The notes below the pieces were generated by a model. The model was not told the origin of the DNA and searched no databases. It saw only the letters and a list, made by a program, of their open reading frames with translations. Positions 17,063 through 25,869 of a stretch of DNA of 64,000 nucleotides are shown here, one piece after another; position 1 is the first letter of the stretch; each line of letters starts with the position of its first letter. The stretch covers positions 310,001-374,000 of the forward strand of contig NZ_CP012836.1 of NCBI RefSeq assembly GCF_001593605.1. Direction: 5' to 3'. The stretch is from Algoriphagus sanaruensis (GTDB lineage Bacteria; Bacteroidota; Bacteroidia; Cytophagales; Cyclobacteriaceae). A program made the translations under genes and the position numbers.

Positions 17063-18259
17063 ATGTCGGTTCGCAAAGTCCGATATTATGTATTTCTGAA
17101 GGATATTTTAACCCTTTCACTTACCTCATTCGGTGGGCCGCAAGCTTTTTTGGCTATGCTGCTTGACCGAATGGTAAGAAAAAGAGCTTACGTCTCAGAG
17201 GAAGAACTCTGGGAGCTTAATGCACTTTGCAATATGCTCCCAGGGCCTGCTTCTACCCAACTTGTTTCAGCCATCGGTTTCCGTGTAGGAGGCCCAAATC
17301 TTGCCTATTTGGCACTTTTTGTTTGGATTCTTCCAGCGACGATCATCATGATTGCGGCCGCATTATTGATCGATTTTTTACAAGAAAATACCCCTGGAGC
17401 TCTTGATTTTGCAAGATTTATTCAGCCGATGGCTATTGGCTTCATCATTTTTGCTGCGCAAAAGACGATCGGAAAAATGATCAAATCCACCGAAGCCATG
17501 ATCTTGATGCTCCTGTCTGCCTTTGTATCATTCTTCTACAGCTCCCCCTATATTTTCCCTGGATTATTGATTTTGGGTGGACTGAGTACTTCCATAAAAT
17601 ATAAAAACCAACCCAAGTCAGAAGAAGATAAAACACTGGTCATTCGCTGGAGTAATTTTTATTTGTGGGCTTTGGTTCTTGTAATTGCTGCCTCTGCAGG
17701 CGCCATTTTCAAATGGCAACCCATCATTTTATTTGAAAATTTCTACCGAAATGGCTCTTTGATTTTTGGAGGAGGACAGGTTTTGGTCCCTTACCTCTAC
17801 ACCGAATTCGTGGATTTCAAACATTTTTTGAGTTCTGAGGAATTCCTCACTGGGTATGCAATTTCACAAGGAATCCCTGGACCGACCTTTTCGATTTCCT
17901 CCTATGTGGGAGCCCTATCCATGCGGGAATTTGGCTTCACAGGGATTTTGATGGGGGGATTGATTGCCGCAGCTGGGATTTTCCTTCCGGGTATTTTTAT
18001 GATCTTTTTTGTGATTCGTTTTTGGGATCAACTCAAACTCTATCGACCGGTTCGTGCCGCTTTGGAAGGAATTAATGCTGTTTCCTGCGGTATGTTAATT
18101 GCAGCAGCCTATCTATTGTTTGAACCTATGGAGTCAAGCCTAATCAATATTTTATTTGTTTTGGGCACTTATAGCTTGCTCCAATTCAGTAAAATTTCCT
18201 CACCTATGATCATTGCGGGAGGAATTGTACTAGGAATCTTGGTAAACTACCTGGTTTAA
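17063..18259 (+). CDS. chrA: Chromate transporter family protein, two-domain ChrA
   Basis: Inner-membrane protein of 398 residues made of two homologous CHR domains. The first has SFGGPQAFLAML and LPGPASTQL, the second FGGGQVLVPYL and QGIPGPTFS at corresponding positions, the classical internal duplication. About ten membrane helices are apparent. Known members export chromate, but many homologues sit outside any metal-resistance setting, as here, so the substrate is unproven. It is coupled to the preceding oxygenase gene (two-base gap). Confidence 0.9.
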   Translation: MSVRKVRYYVFLKDILTLSLTSFGGPQAFLAMLLDRMVRKRAYVSEEELWELNALCNMLPGPASTQLVSAIGFRVGGPNLAYLALFVWILPATIIMIAAALLIDFLQENTPGALDFARFIQPMAIGFIIFAAQKTIGKMIKSTEAMILMLLSAFVSFFYSSPYIFPGLLILGGLSTSIKYKNQPKSEEDKTLVIRWSNFYLWALVLVIAASAGAIFKWQPIILFENFYRNGSLIFGGGQVLVPYLYTEFVDFKHFLSSEEFLTGYAISQGIPGPTFSISSYVGALSMREFGFTGILMGGLIAAAGIFLPGIFMIFFVIRFWDQLKLYRPVRAALEGINAVSCGMLIAAAYLLFEPMESSLINILFVLGTYSLLQFSKISSPMIIAGGIVLGILVNYLV

Positions 18260-18337
18260 TCTGCAAATTCTGCAAGAATGAACAAGAAAGGCGGGAGTTC
18301 CGTTTTTACTTCACCTAGATATTCCTAAATTTCATTC

Positions 18338-19003
18338 ATGCAGGCCTTCGAATTCATCAACAATCTGATTCCACCGCTAAAACTTGGCGACAAAGCCGGT
18401 ATGGCCTTGTCTTGGATGGAAGAGATTCGGACGGATTCATTACCTGTTGTTGACCAAGGAAACTTTTTAGGATTTCTTCGGGAAGATGTCATATTTGACC
18501 AGAACGATTCAAGTCAATACATCAAAACTCTACCTCTCGAAGGGCATAGCTGCTGGGTTTTTACCGATAAACACATCTATGATGTGCTTCGAGTTGCCTC
18601 CGAGCATCAGTCCAACCTTGTTGCTGTTTTGGATAGAAATCACAATTATCAAGGAGTAATCACCATGGAGGATGCCATTTCTGCATTTGCGGATAGTTTA
18701 TCCATTCAGTCCCAAGGTGGAGTATTGATTCTGTCCATGAATATGACTGATTACCACCTTTCCGAAATTGCCCGATTAGTGGAATCAGAAAACTCTAAAA
18801 TCCTAAGTTCTTTCATTTCCACTGACCCCTTGGATGACACCAAAATCAAGTTAACCCTGAAGTTTGATCGAGCAGATCTCAAGCACGTCAGAGCTACTCT
18901 AGAACGATTTGGGTATCGAATCATCGATCATTATCAAGAGGAGCAAGGGATGAATGACTCCGATGACCGAATCGGGAACTTGTTGAGATTTTTAGATATT
19001 TAA
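18338..19003 (+). CDS. CBS-domain protein
   Basis: A 221-residue cytosolic protein with a pair of CBS domains (about residues 10-130; LPVVDQGNFLGFLREDVIF and VAVLDRNHNYQGVITMEDA are the typical end strands) followed by an ACT-like C-terminal domain (about 140-215). CBS pairs usually bind adenine nucleotides and regulate a partner. It lies 3 bases before nadK, so an energy or NAD-linked regulatory role is plausible, but this is inference from position only. Confidence 0.85.
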   Translation: MQAFEFINNLIPPLKLGDKAGMALSWMEEIRTDSLPVVDQGNFLGFLREDVIFDQNDSSQYIKTLPLEGHSCWVFTDKHIYDVLRVASEHQSNLVAVLDRNHNYQGVITMEDAISAFADSLSIQSQGGVLILSMNMTDYHLSEIARLVESENSKILSSFISTDPLDDTKIKLTLKFDRADLKHVRATLERFGYRIIDHYQEEQGMNDSDDRIGNLLRFLDI

Positions 19004-19006
19004 GGC

Positions 19007-19882
19007 ATGAAAATAGCCTTACATGGTCTAGCACTAAGGCCAGATTATTTCCCACACATCGAACTACTCTTCGCATCACTCCATCGTCAAGGATGTGAAA
19101 TCTATGTAACCGAAGTTTTTGACCGCCTGTTGAAAATGAATGGAAATAAAACCCTCAGCTATTGGGTTTTGGAAGACAAGGAAGATTTTGCCTCTTTAGA
19201 TTTCTTGATTTCGATTGGCGGAGATGGGACACTTTTAGACTCGGTGTCGGTAATAGGAAATCACGAGACCCCAATTTTGGGATTGAATACGGGAAGATTA
19301 GGGTTCTTAGCTACAGTAGCCACTGATAGGATTGAAGAGGCTGTTCAACATTTGGCTTCTGGAAATTTCCAGATCGAAAAAAGGACCCTCATTGCTTTGG
19401 AAAGTAACAGACGACTTTTCAATGGCTTGACTTTCGCTCTGAATGAATTCACCATTCACAAGCGAGACACTTCTTCTATGATTACAGTGCACACCTTTAT
19501 CGATGGAAAATACCTAAATTCCTATTGGGCTGATGGCTTGATAGTTTCGACCCCAACCGGAAGTACAGGTTATTCCTTAAGCTGCGGTGGCCCCTTGATT
19601 ACCCCTGATGCCAAAAACTTTGTCATCACTCCAGTAAGTCCGCATAATCTGAATGTAAGGCCGATTATCGTGTCTGATGAAAGTGAAATCAGCTTTGAAA
19701 TAGAAGGAAGAACGGAAAAATTTATGATCTCCTTAGACTCTAGATCCTGTTCGATTTCTTCAGAAACCCAACTTAAAGTTCGAAAAGAAAAATTTCCAGC
19801 CAACCTCGTAAAGCTCCCCGAATACCATTTCTTTGATACCTTGCGACAGAAATTAAATTGGGGATTGGATATGAGAAACTAG
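19007..19882 (+). CDS. nadK: NAD kinase
   Basis: Phosphorylates NAD to NADP with ATP, the only route to NADP. The diagnostic motif GGDGTLLDSV (near residue 74) and the second motif TPTGSTGYSLSCGGP (near 186) are both intact. Length of 291 residues is normal. It follows the CBS-domain gene by three bases. Start is ATG at 19007; the stop lies 91 bases ahead of the next gene. Confidence 0.96.
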   Translation: MKIALHGLALRPDYFPHIELLFASLHRQGCEIYVTEVFDRLLKMNGNKTLSYWVLEDKEDFASLDFLISIGGDGTLLDSVSVIGNHETPILGLNTGRLGFLATVATDRIEEAVQHLASGNFQIEKRTLIALESNRRLFNGLTFALNEFTIHKRDTSSMITVHTFIDGKYLNSYWADGLIVSTPTGSTGYSLSCGGPLITPDAKNFVITPVSPHNLNVRPIIVSDESEISFEIEGRTEKFMISLDSRSCSISSETQLKVRKEKFPANLVKLPEYHFFDTLRQKLNWGLDMRN

Positions 19883-19973
19883 AAATTCCCAAAAACTAAG
19901 CTTAACAATAATTAACCCGGTAAATACCAAGCGCGGTTTCTAATACGTTACCTAGTTCCTAACTTGCATCGTC

Positions 19974-20735
19974 TTGAAAAAAGTCAATCGTACCCTTTTC
20001 AAAAAATTAGCCTTTTTCCCTGCGCTTTACTTGGGATTGGTTTTTTCTGGTATTGCTCAGAAATATGAAATAGGAGGTGGAATAGGAGGAGCCGTTTATT
20101 CCGGCGACATTATCCGAAAAGTTGATGTGGGCCAGGCTGGCATTCAAGGAACGTTGTTTGGCAAGAGAAATTTTGACAATGTGTGGTCACTGCGAGTAGG
20201 CCTGAGCACAGGCATCCTTCAGGGGGATGATGAACTCGGACCGCTCGATTTGGTCAACCAGAGTAGAGATGCCCGATTTAAAGGTGGGGTAATTGAAGCT
20301 TCTGCAGTTATGGAGTTTAACTTTCTAGATTTTCTCAGGAACGATTCTGAGTTTATCTTTTCTCCTTACGCCTTCTTTGGTGTTGGCTATTCGTATTTCC
20401 TCATGAAAGGAAGATACAGTGCAGAACGATTTACCCCTGCGGATTACTACCAAGTATCCTCTCCGGTAATCCCCTTTGGTGGTGGCGTAAAATACCGATT
20501 AAATGACCGATGGACATTGGCTGCAGAACTAGGTTTTAGGCCGACATTTACTGATTATCTGGATAAGATAGATTCAAACGTAGGAGTCATTCCAATTCAA
20601 CAAACCGATCCAATTACCGGAAAAGAATTGACTCATATCGTCAACTTCGGGAATCCTTACACCAAGGATTGGTACTATTTCCTAGGACTTTCTGTTAGCT
20701 ATACCTTTGCCAACGTGAAGTGCTTTGCCTATTAA
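19974..20735 (+). CDS. Outer-membrane beta-barrel protein, DUF6089-like
   Basis: A 253-residue secreted protein with signal peptide ending VFSGIAQ and alternating beta-strand pattern (YEIGGGIGGAVYSGD, YAFFGVGYSYF, WTLAAELGFRPTF) and a C-terminal strand (SVSYTFANVKCFAY), consistent with an outer-membrane barrel. Proteins of this type commonly precede uppS and bamA in Bacteroidota; the resemblance to DUF6089 is from memory. The start is TTG at 19974: there is no in-frame ATG upstream of the signal peptide. A role in envelope assembly is inferred from position. Confidence 0.78.
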   Translation: MKKVNRTLFKKLAFFPALYLGLVFSGIAQKYEIGGGIGGAVYSGDIIRKVDVGQAGIQGTLFGKRNFDNVWSLRVGLSTGILQGDDELGPLDLVNQSRDARFKGGVIEASAVMEFNFLDFLRNDSEFIFSPYAFFGVGYSYFLMKGRYSAERFTPADYYQVSSPVIPFGGGVKYRLNDRWTLAAELGFRPTFTDYLDKIDSNVGVIPIQQTDPITGKELTHIVNFGNPYTKDWYYFLGLSVSYTFANVKCFAY

Positions 20736-20815
20736 TTAATTGAAGGCTAGGGCTGAATATTGAAAAAGAAATAGCATTTTTGTACCTCCCAAAATGAAGG
20801 TATCCAGTCTTTGGA

Positions 20816-21553
20816 ATGAAGGAAAAATTAGACCCAACCAAAATCCCCCAACATATCGCGATCATCATGGACGGCAATGGCCGATGGGCCAAGAAAAAAG
20901 GAGCCATGAGAATATTCGGACATCGCAACGCAATTCAGGCAGTAAAAGATGCCATTGAGGGGGCAGACCATTTGGGGGTTAAATACCTGACCTTATTTTC
21001 ATTTTCAACCGAAAACTGGTCCAGACCGCAGGATGAAGTTCGGGCACTGATGGAACTCCTAGTAAAAACCATCATCGATGAGATCTCCCTGATGATGAAC
21101 AACAACATCCGGCTGGATGCCATCGGTGATCTCAGTAGCCTTCCCCAATCTGCCTATGACAAATTGATGGAAGCCAAGCAAATGACAGCTTCCAATACCG
21201 GATTGACGGTCATCCTTGCCCTCAGCTACAGTGGTCAGTGGGAACTCACTCAAGCAGTAAAACGCATTGCTCAAAAAGTCTCAACAGGTGAAATTACCCC
21301 GGATCAAATCACCCAAGATCTGGTCGCATCCAATTTGGATACCGCTGGAATCCCAGACCCCGAATTGATGATCAGAACGAGTGGAGAGTATCGGATCAGT
21401 AATTTTCTCCTATGGCAACTCGCCTATACCGAATTGTACTTTACACCGGTATTATGGCCTGATTTCCGTAGAGAACATCTATTTGCCGCTATTGAAGATT
21501 ATCAGAAACGAGAAAGAAGGTTCGGCAAAACCGGTGAGCAAGTTAAATCTTAA
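20816..21553 (+). CDS. uppS: Isoprenyl transferase (undecaprenyl diphosphate synthase)
   Basis: Cis-prenyltransferase adding isopentenyl units to farnesyl diphosphate to make the C55 carrier used for peptidoglycan and O-antigen. Signature motifs are IIMDGNGRWAKKKG (about 17-30, catalytic Asp), GHRNA, FSFSTENWSRP and the C-terminal RTSGEYRISNFLLWQ with YTELYFTP. Length of 245 residues is typical. It lies 7 bases before the bamA ATG, an arrangement often seen in this phylum. Confidence 0.97.
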   Translation: MKEKLDPTKIPQHIAIIMDGNGRWAKKKGAMRIFGHRNAIQAVKDAIEGADHLGVKYLTLFSFSTENWSRPQDEVRALMELLVKTIIDEISLMMNNNIRLDAIGDLSSLPQSAYDKLMEAKQMTASNTGLTVILALSYSGQWELTQAVKRIAQKVSTGEITPDQITQDLVASNLDTAGIPDPELMIRTSGEYRISNFLLWQLAYTELYFTPVLWPDFRREHLFAAIEDYQKRERRFGKTGEQVKS

Positions 21554-21560
21554 GTAATTG

Positions 21561-24257
21561 ATGAAAAGAAGTTTATTAATTCTGTTCTTTTTGATTGGGT
21601 CATTTACCAGCATGGCGCAAATCCGTTTGGGACAAAGTCGTTATGCATCGCCAAGACCAGTCAACATTTTGGAGCTGAATTACGCCAAACCGCAGCAATA
21701 TCGAATTGCTGAAATCAAAGCCGTTGGCTTGGCTACCCTTGATGAAGTCGCGATTATTTCTCTTGCAGGTCTCAAAGTTGATGACCGGATTGAAGTACCG
21801 GGCGATGCGATTTCAGGTGCCTTGAAGAAACTTTGGGGCCAGGGAATTATCGGAGATGTTAAAATTTTAGTCACTAAAATAGAAGGTGACGATATTTATT
21901 TATTGCTCGATTTGACGGAGCGCCCAAGATTCTCCCGGGTCGAATTTTCAGGCATAAACAAAACTCAAGAAAGCGAGCTTCGAGACAAAGTAAATATCAG
22001 AGGTCGTGTCGTTCGCGATGATGTTTTAAATACTGCAAAGCGGAACATCGAAAAATATTACTTAGATAAAGGATTCTTAAATACAGAAGTAAAAATACTT
22101 CAGGAAAGAGACACCACCTTACCCAACAGTGTCCGGCTAAGATTCGATATCAATACCAACGAAAAAGTCAAAATCAATACGATTGCAATCGACGGAAACG
22201 AGGAGATTTCAGATCGAGCCATCAAAGGGAAAATGAAAAAAACCAAGGAGCATCCTCGGGTAGCCATTTTCAAAGATTTGTATTCCAGACTAGCAGATGC
22301 CAGTCCATCTTCAGTGAAAAATTCGATTTTCTACACTGATTCTACCTCAAAAGAAGATGCGATCGATTACCTAAATCGAAATTTAAAGCTCAACTTTTTC
22401 AATGGATCAAAATACATCCCCAAAGAATATCGAACGGATAAGGATAAAATCATTGCCTTTTACAATAGCAAAGGCTTTAGAGATGCAAAAATCCTGGATG
22501 ATTCGGTTTACAATTTTTCTTCGGATAAAATCAACATTGACATAGCGGTCGAGGAAGGCCGAAAATACTTTTACCGCAACATCTCTTTCAGAGGAAATTA
22601 TATCCACACGGACTCCGAACTGTTAGAGAGGCTTGGTATTCAGAAGGGAGATGTCTACGACAAAGAAAAACTGGACAAACGTCTCAATTATGATCCTCAA
22701 AAAGGAGATGACGTCAGCTCCCTGTACCAAGATAATGGATACCTCTTCTTCAATATTGACCCCGTAGAAATCAATGTTGTAGGGGATTCCATCGATCTAG
22801 AAATGCGAATCTTTGAAGGGCCACAGGTTACAGTAAACAGTGTGAGCATAGAAGGGAACGAGCGAACTTCTGATCACGTAGTCATGCGGGAAATTCGAAT
22901 CCTTCCAGGTCAAAAATTCAACCGAAGCTTACTCGTCCGAACTATCCGAGAACTTTCAACGCTAGGCTATTTTGACCCTGAAAAAATCAATCCCGACCTC
23001 CGGCCAAACTTCGAGCAAGCAACTGTAGATATTACCTTCCAACTCGAGGAACGTCCAAATGACCAAATTGAGCTTTCTGGTGGTTGGGGAGGTTTCTATG
23101 GCTTCGTAGGAACTGTAGGATTAGTGTTTAACAACTTCTCCATCAAAAATATCGGAGACTTCAGCAAGTGGGATCCGCTACCTGTAGGGGATGGACAAAA
23201 GCTTTCCTTGAGAGTTCAGGCAAATGGCCGTACGTTCCAAAACTATTCCCTCTCGTTGAGTGAACCTTGGTTTGGAGGTAAAAAGCCAAACTCTTTGAGC
23301 TTTGCCTTTAATCATTCCATTCAGCGTCAAGTTGACTTCTTTAACCGAAATAACTTTGGCAATGAATTAGGATCGTTCCGTATCACAGGAGTCACTTTGG
23401 GACTTGCAAAACGAGTTACTTGGCCGGATGATTATTTCCAAATCAGTAATTCGGTACAATTCCAGAATTATGTGTTTGACCGATTTGGTACTTCCTTTGG
23501 GTTGACTTACCCATCTGGCACCTCAAAAAGTATTACGCTGAACACCACCATTGCTCGTAATAACGTGGATAATACGATCTATCCTCGTCTGGGATCCAAC
23601 ATCATTCTATCTACAGAATTTACCCCTCCTTACAACTCTTTGAACAGAAAACTCACCGAGGAATCTACTGATCAGGAGAAATACAATTGGCTGGAATACC
23701 ATAAATGGATGTTTGATGCCTCCTTCTACACCCCTGTATTTGGATCCAACAAATGGGTGGCGAGTGCAAGAGCTCACATGGGCTTCTTGGGATCCTATGG
23801 AAATAAACTTGGAATTATTCCTTTGGAGCGATTCGTAATGGGTGGAGACGGAATGACCTTCAACAACTTCGCTTTAGGCCAGGAAATTATTGGTTTGAGA
23901 GGATATGAAAACCAAGTCATCACACCTGGTAGAGATACCCGAGGTACTGCAAATCCTGATCCTTATGGTGGAGTAGTTTACAATAAATATGTCATGGAAT
24001 TGAGATTCCTAGTATCACCGAACCCATCTGCTACAATCTTCTTACTCGGATTTGCAGAAGCTGGAAATAACTGGGGATCCTACCGGGAATTTAACCCTTA
24101 TGATTTGAAAAAATCTGCAGGTGTGGGTGCCAGAATCTTTATGCCAGCATTTGGTCTGTTGGGGATCGATTGGGGATATGGGTTTGATAACGCTCCTGGA
24201 ACATTGCAGCGAAGTGGTCCTCAGTTCCACTTTACCATCGGACAACAATTCAGATAA
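21561..24257 (+). CDS. bamA: Outer-membrane protein assembly factor BamA
   Basis: Central outer-membrane insertase for beta-barrel proteins. Start ATG at 21561 (the frame also has a TTG just before). After a signal peptide ending TSMAQ, POTRA domains fill about residues 45-480 (repeat pattern with IEGNERTSDHVVMREI), followed by the 16-strand barrel. The barrel carries the conserved GLRGYE-type loop motif (EIIGLRGYENQVI) and a C-terminal strand ending in Phe-Arg (HFTIGQQFR). At about 898 residues it is longer than E. coli BamA (810), mainly in the POTRA/linker region. Downstream are two OmpH/Skp chaperones. Confidence 0.95.
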   Translation: MKRSLLILFFLIGSFTSMAQIRLGQSRYASPRPVNILELNYAKPQQYRIAEIKAVGLATLDEVAIISLAGLKVDDRIEVPGDAISGALKKLWGQGIIGDVKILVTKIEGDDIYLLLDLTERPRFSRVEFSGINKTQESELRDKVNIRGRVVRDDVLNTAKRNIEKYYLDKGFLNTEVKILQERDTTLPNSVRLRFDINTNEKVKINTIAIDGNEEISDRAIKGKMKKTKEHPRVAIFKDLYSRLADASPSSVKNSIFYTDSTSKEDAIDYLNRNLKLNFFNGSKYIPKEYRTDKDKIIAFYNSKGFRDAKILDDSVYNFSSDKINIDIAVEEGRKYFYRNISFRGNYIHTDSELLERLGIQKGDVYDKEKLDKRLNYDPQKGDDVSSLYQDNGYLFFNIDPVEINVVGDSIDLEMRIFEGPQVTVNSVSIEGNERTSDHVVMREIRILPGQKFNRSLLVRTIRELSTLGYFDPEKINPDLRPNFEQATVDITFQLEERPNDQIELSGGWGGFYGFVGTVGLVFNNFSIKNIGDFSKWDPLPVGDGQKLSLRVQANGRTFQNYSLSLSEPWFGGKKPNSLSFAFNHSIQRQVDFFNRNNFGNELGSFRITGVTLGLAKRVTWPDDYFQISNSVQFQNYVFDRFGTSFGLTYPSGTSKSITLNTTIARNNVDNTIYPRLGSNIILSTEFTPPYNSLNRKLTEESTDQEKYNWLEYHKWMFDASFYTPVFGSNKWVASARAHMGFLGSYGNKLGIIPLERFVMGGDGMTFNNFALGQEIIGLRGYENQVITPGRDTRGTANPDPYGGVVYNKYVMELRFLVSPNPSATIFLLGFAEAGNNWGSYREFNPYDLKKSAGVGARIFMPAFGLLGIDWGYGFDNAPGTLQRSGPQFHFTIGQQFR

Positions 24258-24346
24258 ATTTGAATTCGGTGCAGCAAGTAGTTAATTTATGCTAAATCAA
24301 CTCAGAATACGTTCGTAAATCGGATGGATTGAAAAATGAAGATGAC

Positions 24347-24877
24347 ATGGATAAATCACTGAAAATTGTACTTTTGCTGCTTCTCGTGCTGGGTTCAAAC
24401 ACTGTTTTCGCCCAAAAATTAGGATACATTGATTCAGAATATATCCTAAACAAACATCCAGACTACAAAGTCATCCAGCAAGAGCTTTCCAAAGTGAGCG
24501 CAGAATGGAAAAAAGAGGCACAAACTTTGGATCAGGAGATCAAGGAATTGTATTCTCAACTGAAAGCAGAAGAAGTCTTGCTTACCGAAGAGATGTACCA
24601 AAAAAAGCTGGCAGAAATTAAGATTAAAGAAAAAACGGCTCAGGAATTTAACAGTCGAGTATTTGGAATAGAAGGACTGTATTACCAAAAACAGGCAGAA
24701 CTACTTCAACCTCTCCAATCTAAAATTTACGATGCAATCGAGCGAGTAACTAGAAGAAATAATCTAGCGATGCTATTTGATAAAGCCGCTGGTCCTTCGG
24801 CAATCATCTGGACCGACCCAAGACACGACTATTCAGAGTTTGTCTTGGAAGAATTAGGAATCGAAGAAAACAATTAA
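24347..24877 (+). CDS. OmpH/Skp-family periplasmic chaperone
   Basis: Periplasmic holdase for unfolded outer-membrane proteins. I chose ATG 24347 (MDKSLKIVLLLLLVLGS), which begins a clean signal peptide ending VFAQ; the frame extends to a TTG at 24329. The mature protein starts KLGYIDSEYIL, as usual for OmpH, then forms a long charged coiled coil (residues 45-120) and a short body domain with the AIIWTDP stretch. It follows bamA and precedes a second OmpH gene by 13 bases. Confidence 0.92.
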   Translation: MDKSLKIVLLLLLVLGSNTVFAQKLGYIDSEYILNKHPDYKVIQQELSKVSAEWKKEAQTLDQEIKELYSQLKAEEVLLTEEMYQKKLAEIKIKEKTAQEFNSRVFGIEGLYYQKQAELLQPLQSKIYDAIERVTRRNNLAMLFDKAAGPSAIIWTDPRHDYSEFVLEELGIEENN

Positions 24878-24890
24878 ATACAAACACCAA

Positions 24891-25442
24891 ATGATGAAAA
24901 TTAAAGTTGCCCTAGCCGCAGTAATGGTATTGCTTCTAGGATTTTCCGCTCAAGCACAGGAAGTTAAAATCGGCTACACTAGCGTAGAGTTTATTATGGA
25001 TTTAATGCCTGAAATGGAGCAAATTGGAGCTGATATCCAAGATTATCAAACTCAGCTTCAAACCAATATTCAGACTAAGGCTGCGGACTTCCAAAGACAA
25101 GTGCAAGCTTATCAGCAAGCTGCTCCGACCATGACAGAAGATGCAAGAGCTGCCAAAGAAGCTGAATTGACCAAGCTCCAGCAAGACCTTCAGAAGTATG
25201 AGCAAGATGCTCAAATTTCATATCAGCGAAAGCTTCAGGAGCTTCTTGAGCCAGTTCAAACCAAAGTAATCAACGCGATCAATACGGTTGCAGCTGAAAA
25301 CAACTACACGCATATTTTCGCTGAAACTGCCGGCCAGTCTCCGATCTTATTGTACACCAAAGAGGCTGACAAGTTTACAGAATTGGTATTGGCTAAACTT
25401 GGATTGAAAATGCCAACCCCTCCTGCAGCGGGTGGAAATTAA
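24891..25442 (+). CDS. OmpH/Skp-family periplasmic chaperone (second copy)
   Basis: Paralogue of the gene just upstream: signal peptide ending FSAQAQ, mature N-terminus VKIGYTSVEFIMD, and a Gln/Ala-rich coiled coil of about 90 residues (QTQLQTNIQTKAADFQRQVQ). The C-terminal body ends in a short Pro-rich tail. Two ATG codons in tandem (24891 and 24894) could both serve as start. Two tandem Skp genes after bamA are common in Bacteroidota. Ends at a terminator, so the transcription unit from uppS closes here. Confidence 0.92.
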   Translation: MMKIKVALAAVMVLLLGFSAQAQEVKIGYTSVEFIMDLMPEMEQIGADIQDYQTQLQTNIQTKAADFQRQVQAYQQAAPTMTEDARAAKEAELTKLQQDLQKYEQDAQISYQRKLQELLEPVQTKVINAINTVAAENNYTHIFAETAGQSPILLYTKEADKFTELVLAKLGLKMPTPPAAGGN

Positions 25443-25462
25443 TTCCAGAAAATAAACTACTC

Positions 25463-25499
25463 AAAGGCTGTCTTTCCCCAAAGGCAGCCTTTATTTTTT
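25463..25499 (+). terminator. Intrinsic terminator after the bamA-ompH unit
   Basis: Thirteen-bp stem (25463-25475 with 25480-25492, one G-T wobble pair), four-base C-rich loop, then ATTTTTTG. It starts 20 bases after the second OmpH stop. Confidence 0.85.
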
Positions 25500-25527
25500 G
25501 TATTTTCGACCAGTAAAGACCCTAAAA

Positions 25528-25833
25528 ATGCCCAAGAAAAACCCAAAGGATATCATCTCCCAAAGTCAGGACGCGGTGCTTGTGGACTTTTACGCAGATT
25601 GGTGCGGTCCTTGTCAGACCATGAATCCAGTTATAGACGAAGCACTTCAGGAATTGGGAGGAAAAATCAAACTACTAAAAATCAATGTAGATAGACACCC
25701 TCAACTCAGTCAACAATTTGGGATTCGATCAATTCCTCATTATATACTTTTTAAGCGAGGGAAAATCCTCTGGAGAAAAGGAGGCGTGATTACCAGGCGG
25801 GAATTGGTTCAACAATTAAAGGGATTCGCATAA
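25528..25833 (+). CDS. Thioredoxin
   Basis: Small cytosolic disulfide reductase. The active site DWCGPCQT is at about residues 22-29 and is intact; the cis-proline motif IRSIPHYILFKRG follows near residue 70. I chose ATG 25528 (MPKKNPKDII) rather than an upstream TTG that falls inside the preceding terminator; length is then 101 residues, normal for a thioredoxin. It is flanked by two terminators and so is probably transcribed on its own. Confidence 0.92.
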   Translation: MPKKNPKDIISQSQDAVLVDFYADWCGPCQTMNPVIDEALQELGGKIKLLKINVDRHPQLSQQFGIRSIPHYILFKRGKILWRKGGVITRRELVQQLKGFA

Positions 25834-25863
25834 AAAAGGCTGTTAGAAATCTAACAGCCTTTT
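25834..25863. terminator. Bidirectional intrinsic terminator
   Basis: Fourteen-bp perfect stem (25834-25847 with 25850-25863), two-base loop and A/T-rich ends on both sides, between the convergent thioredoxin and pseudouridine synthase genes. Confidence 0.9.
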
Positions 25864-25869
25864 GAATTA

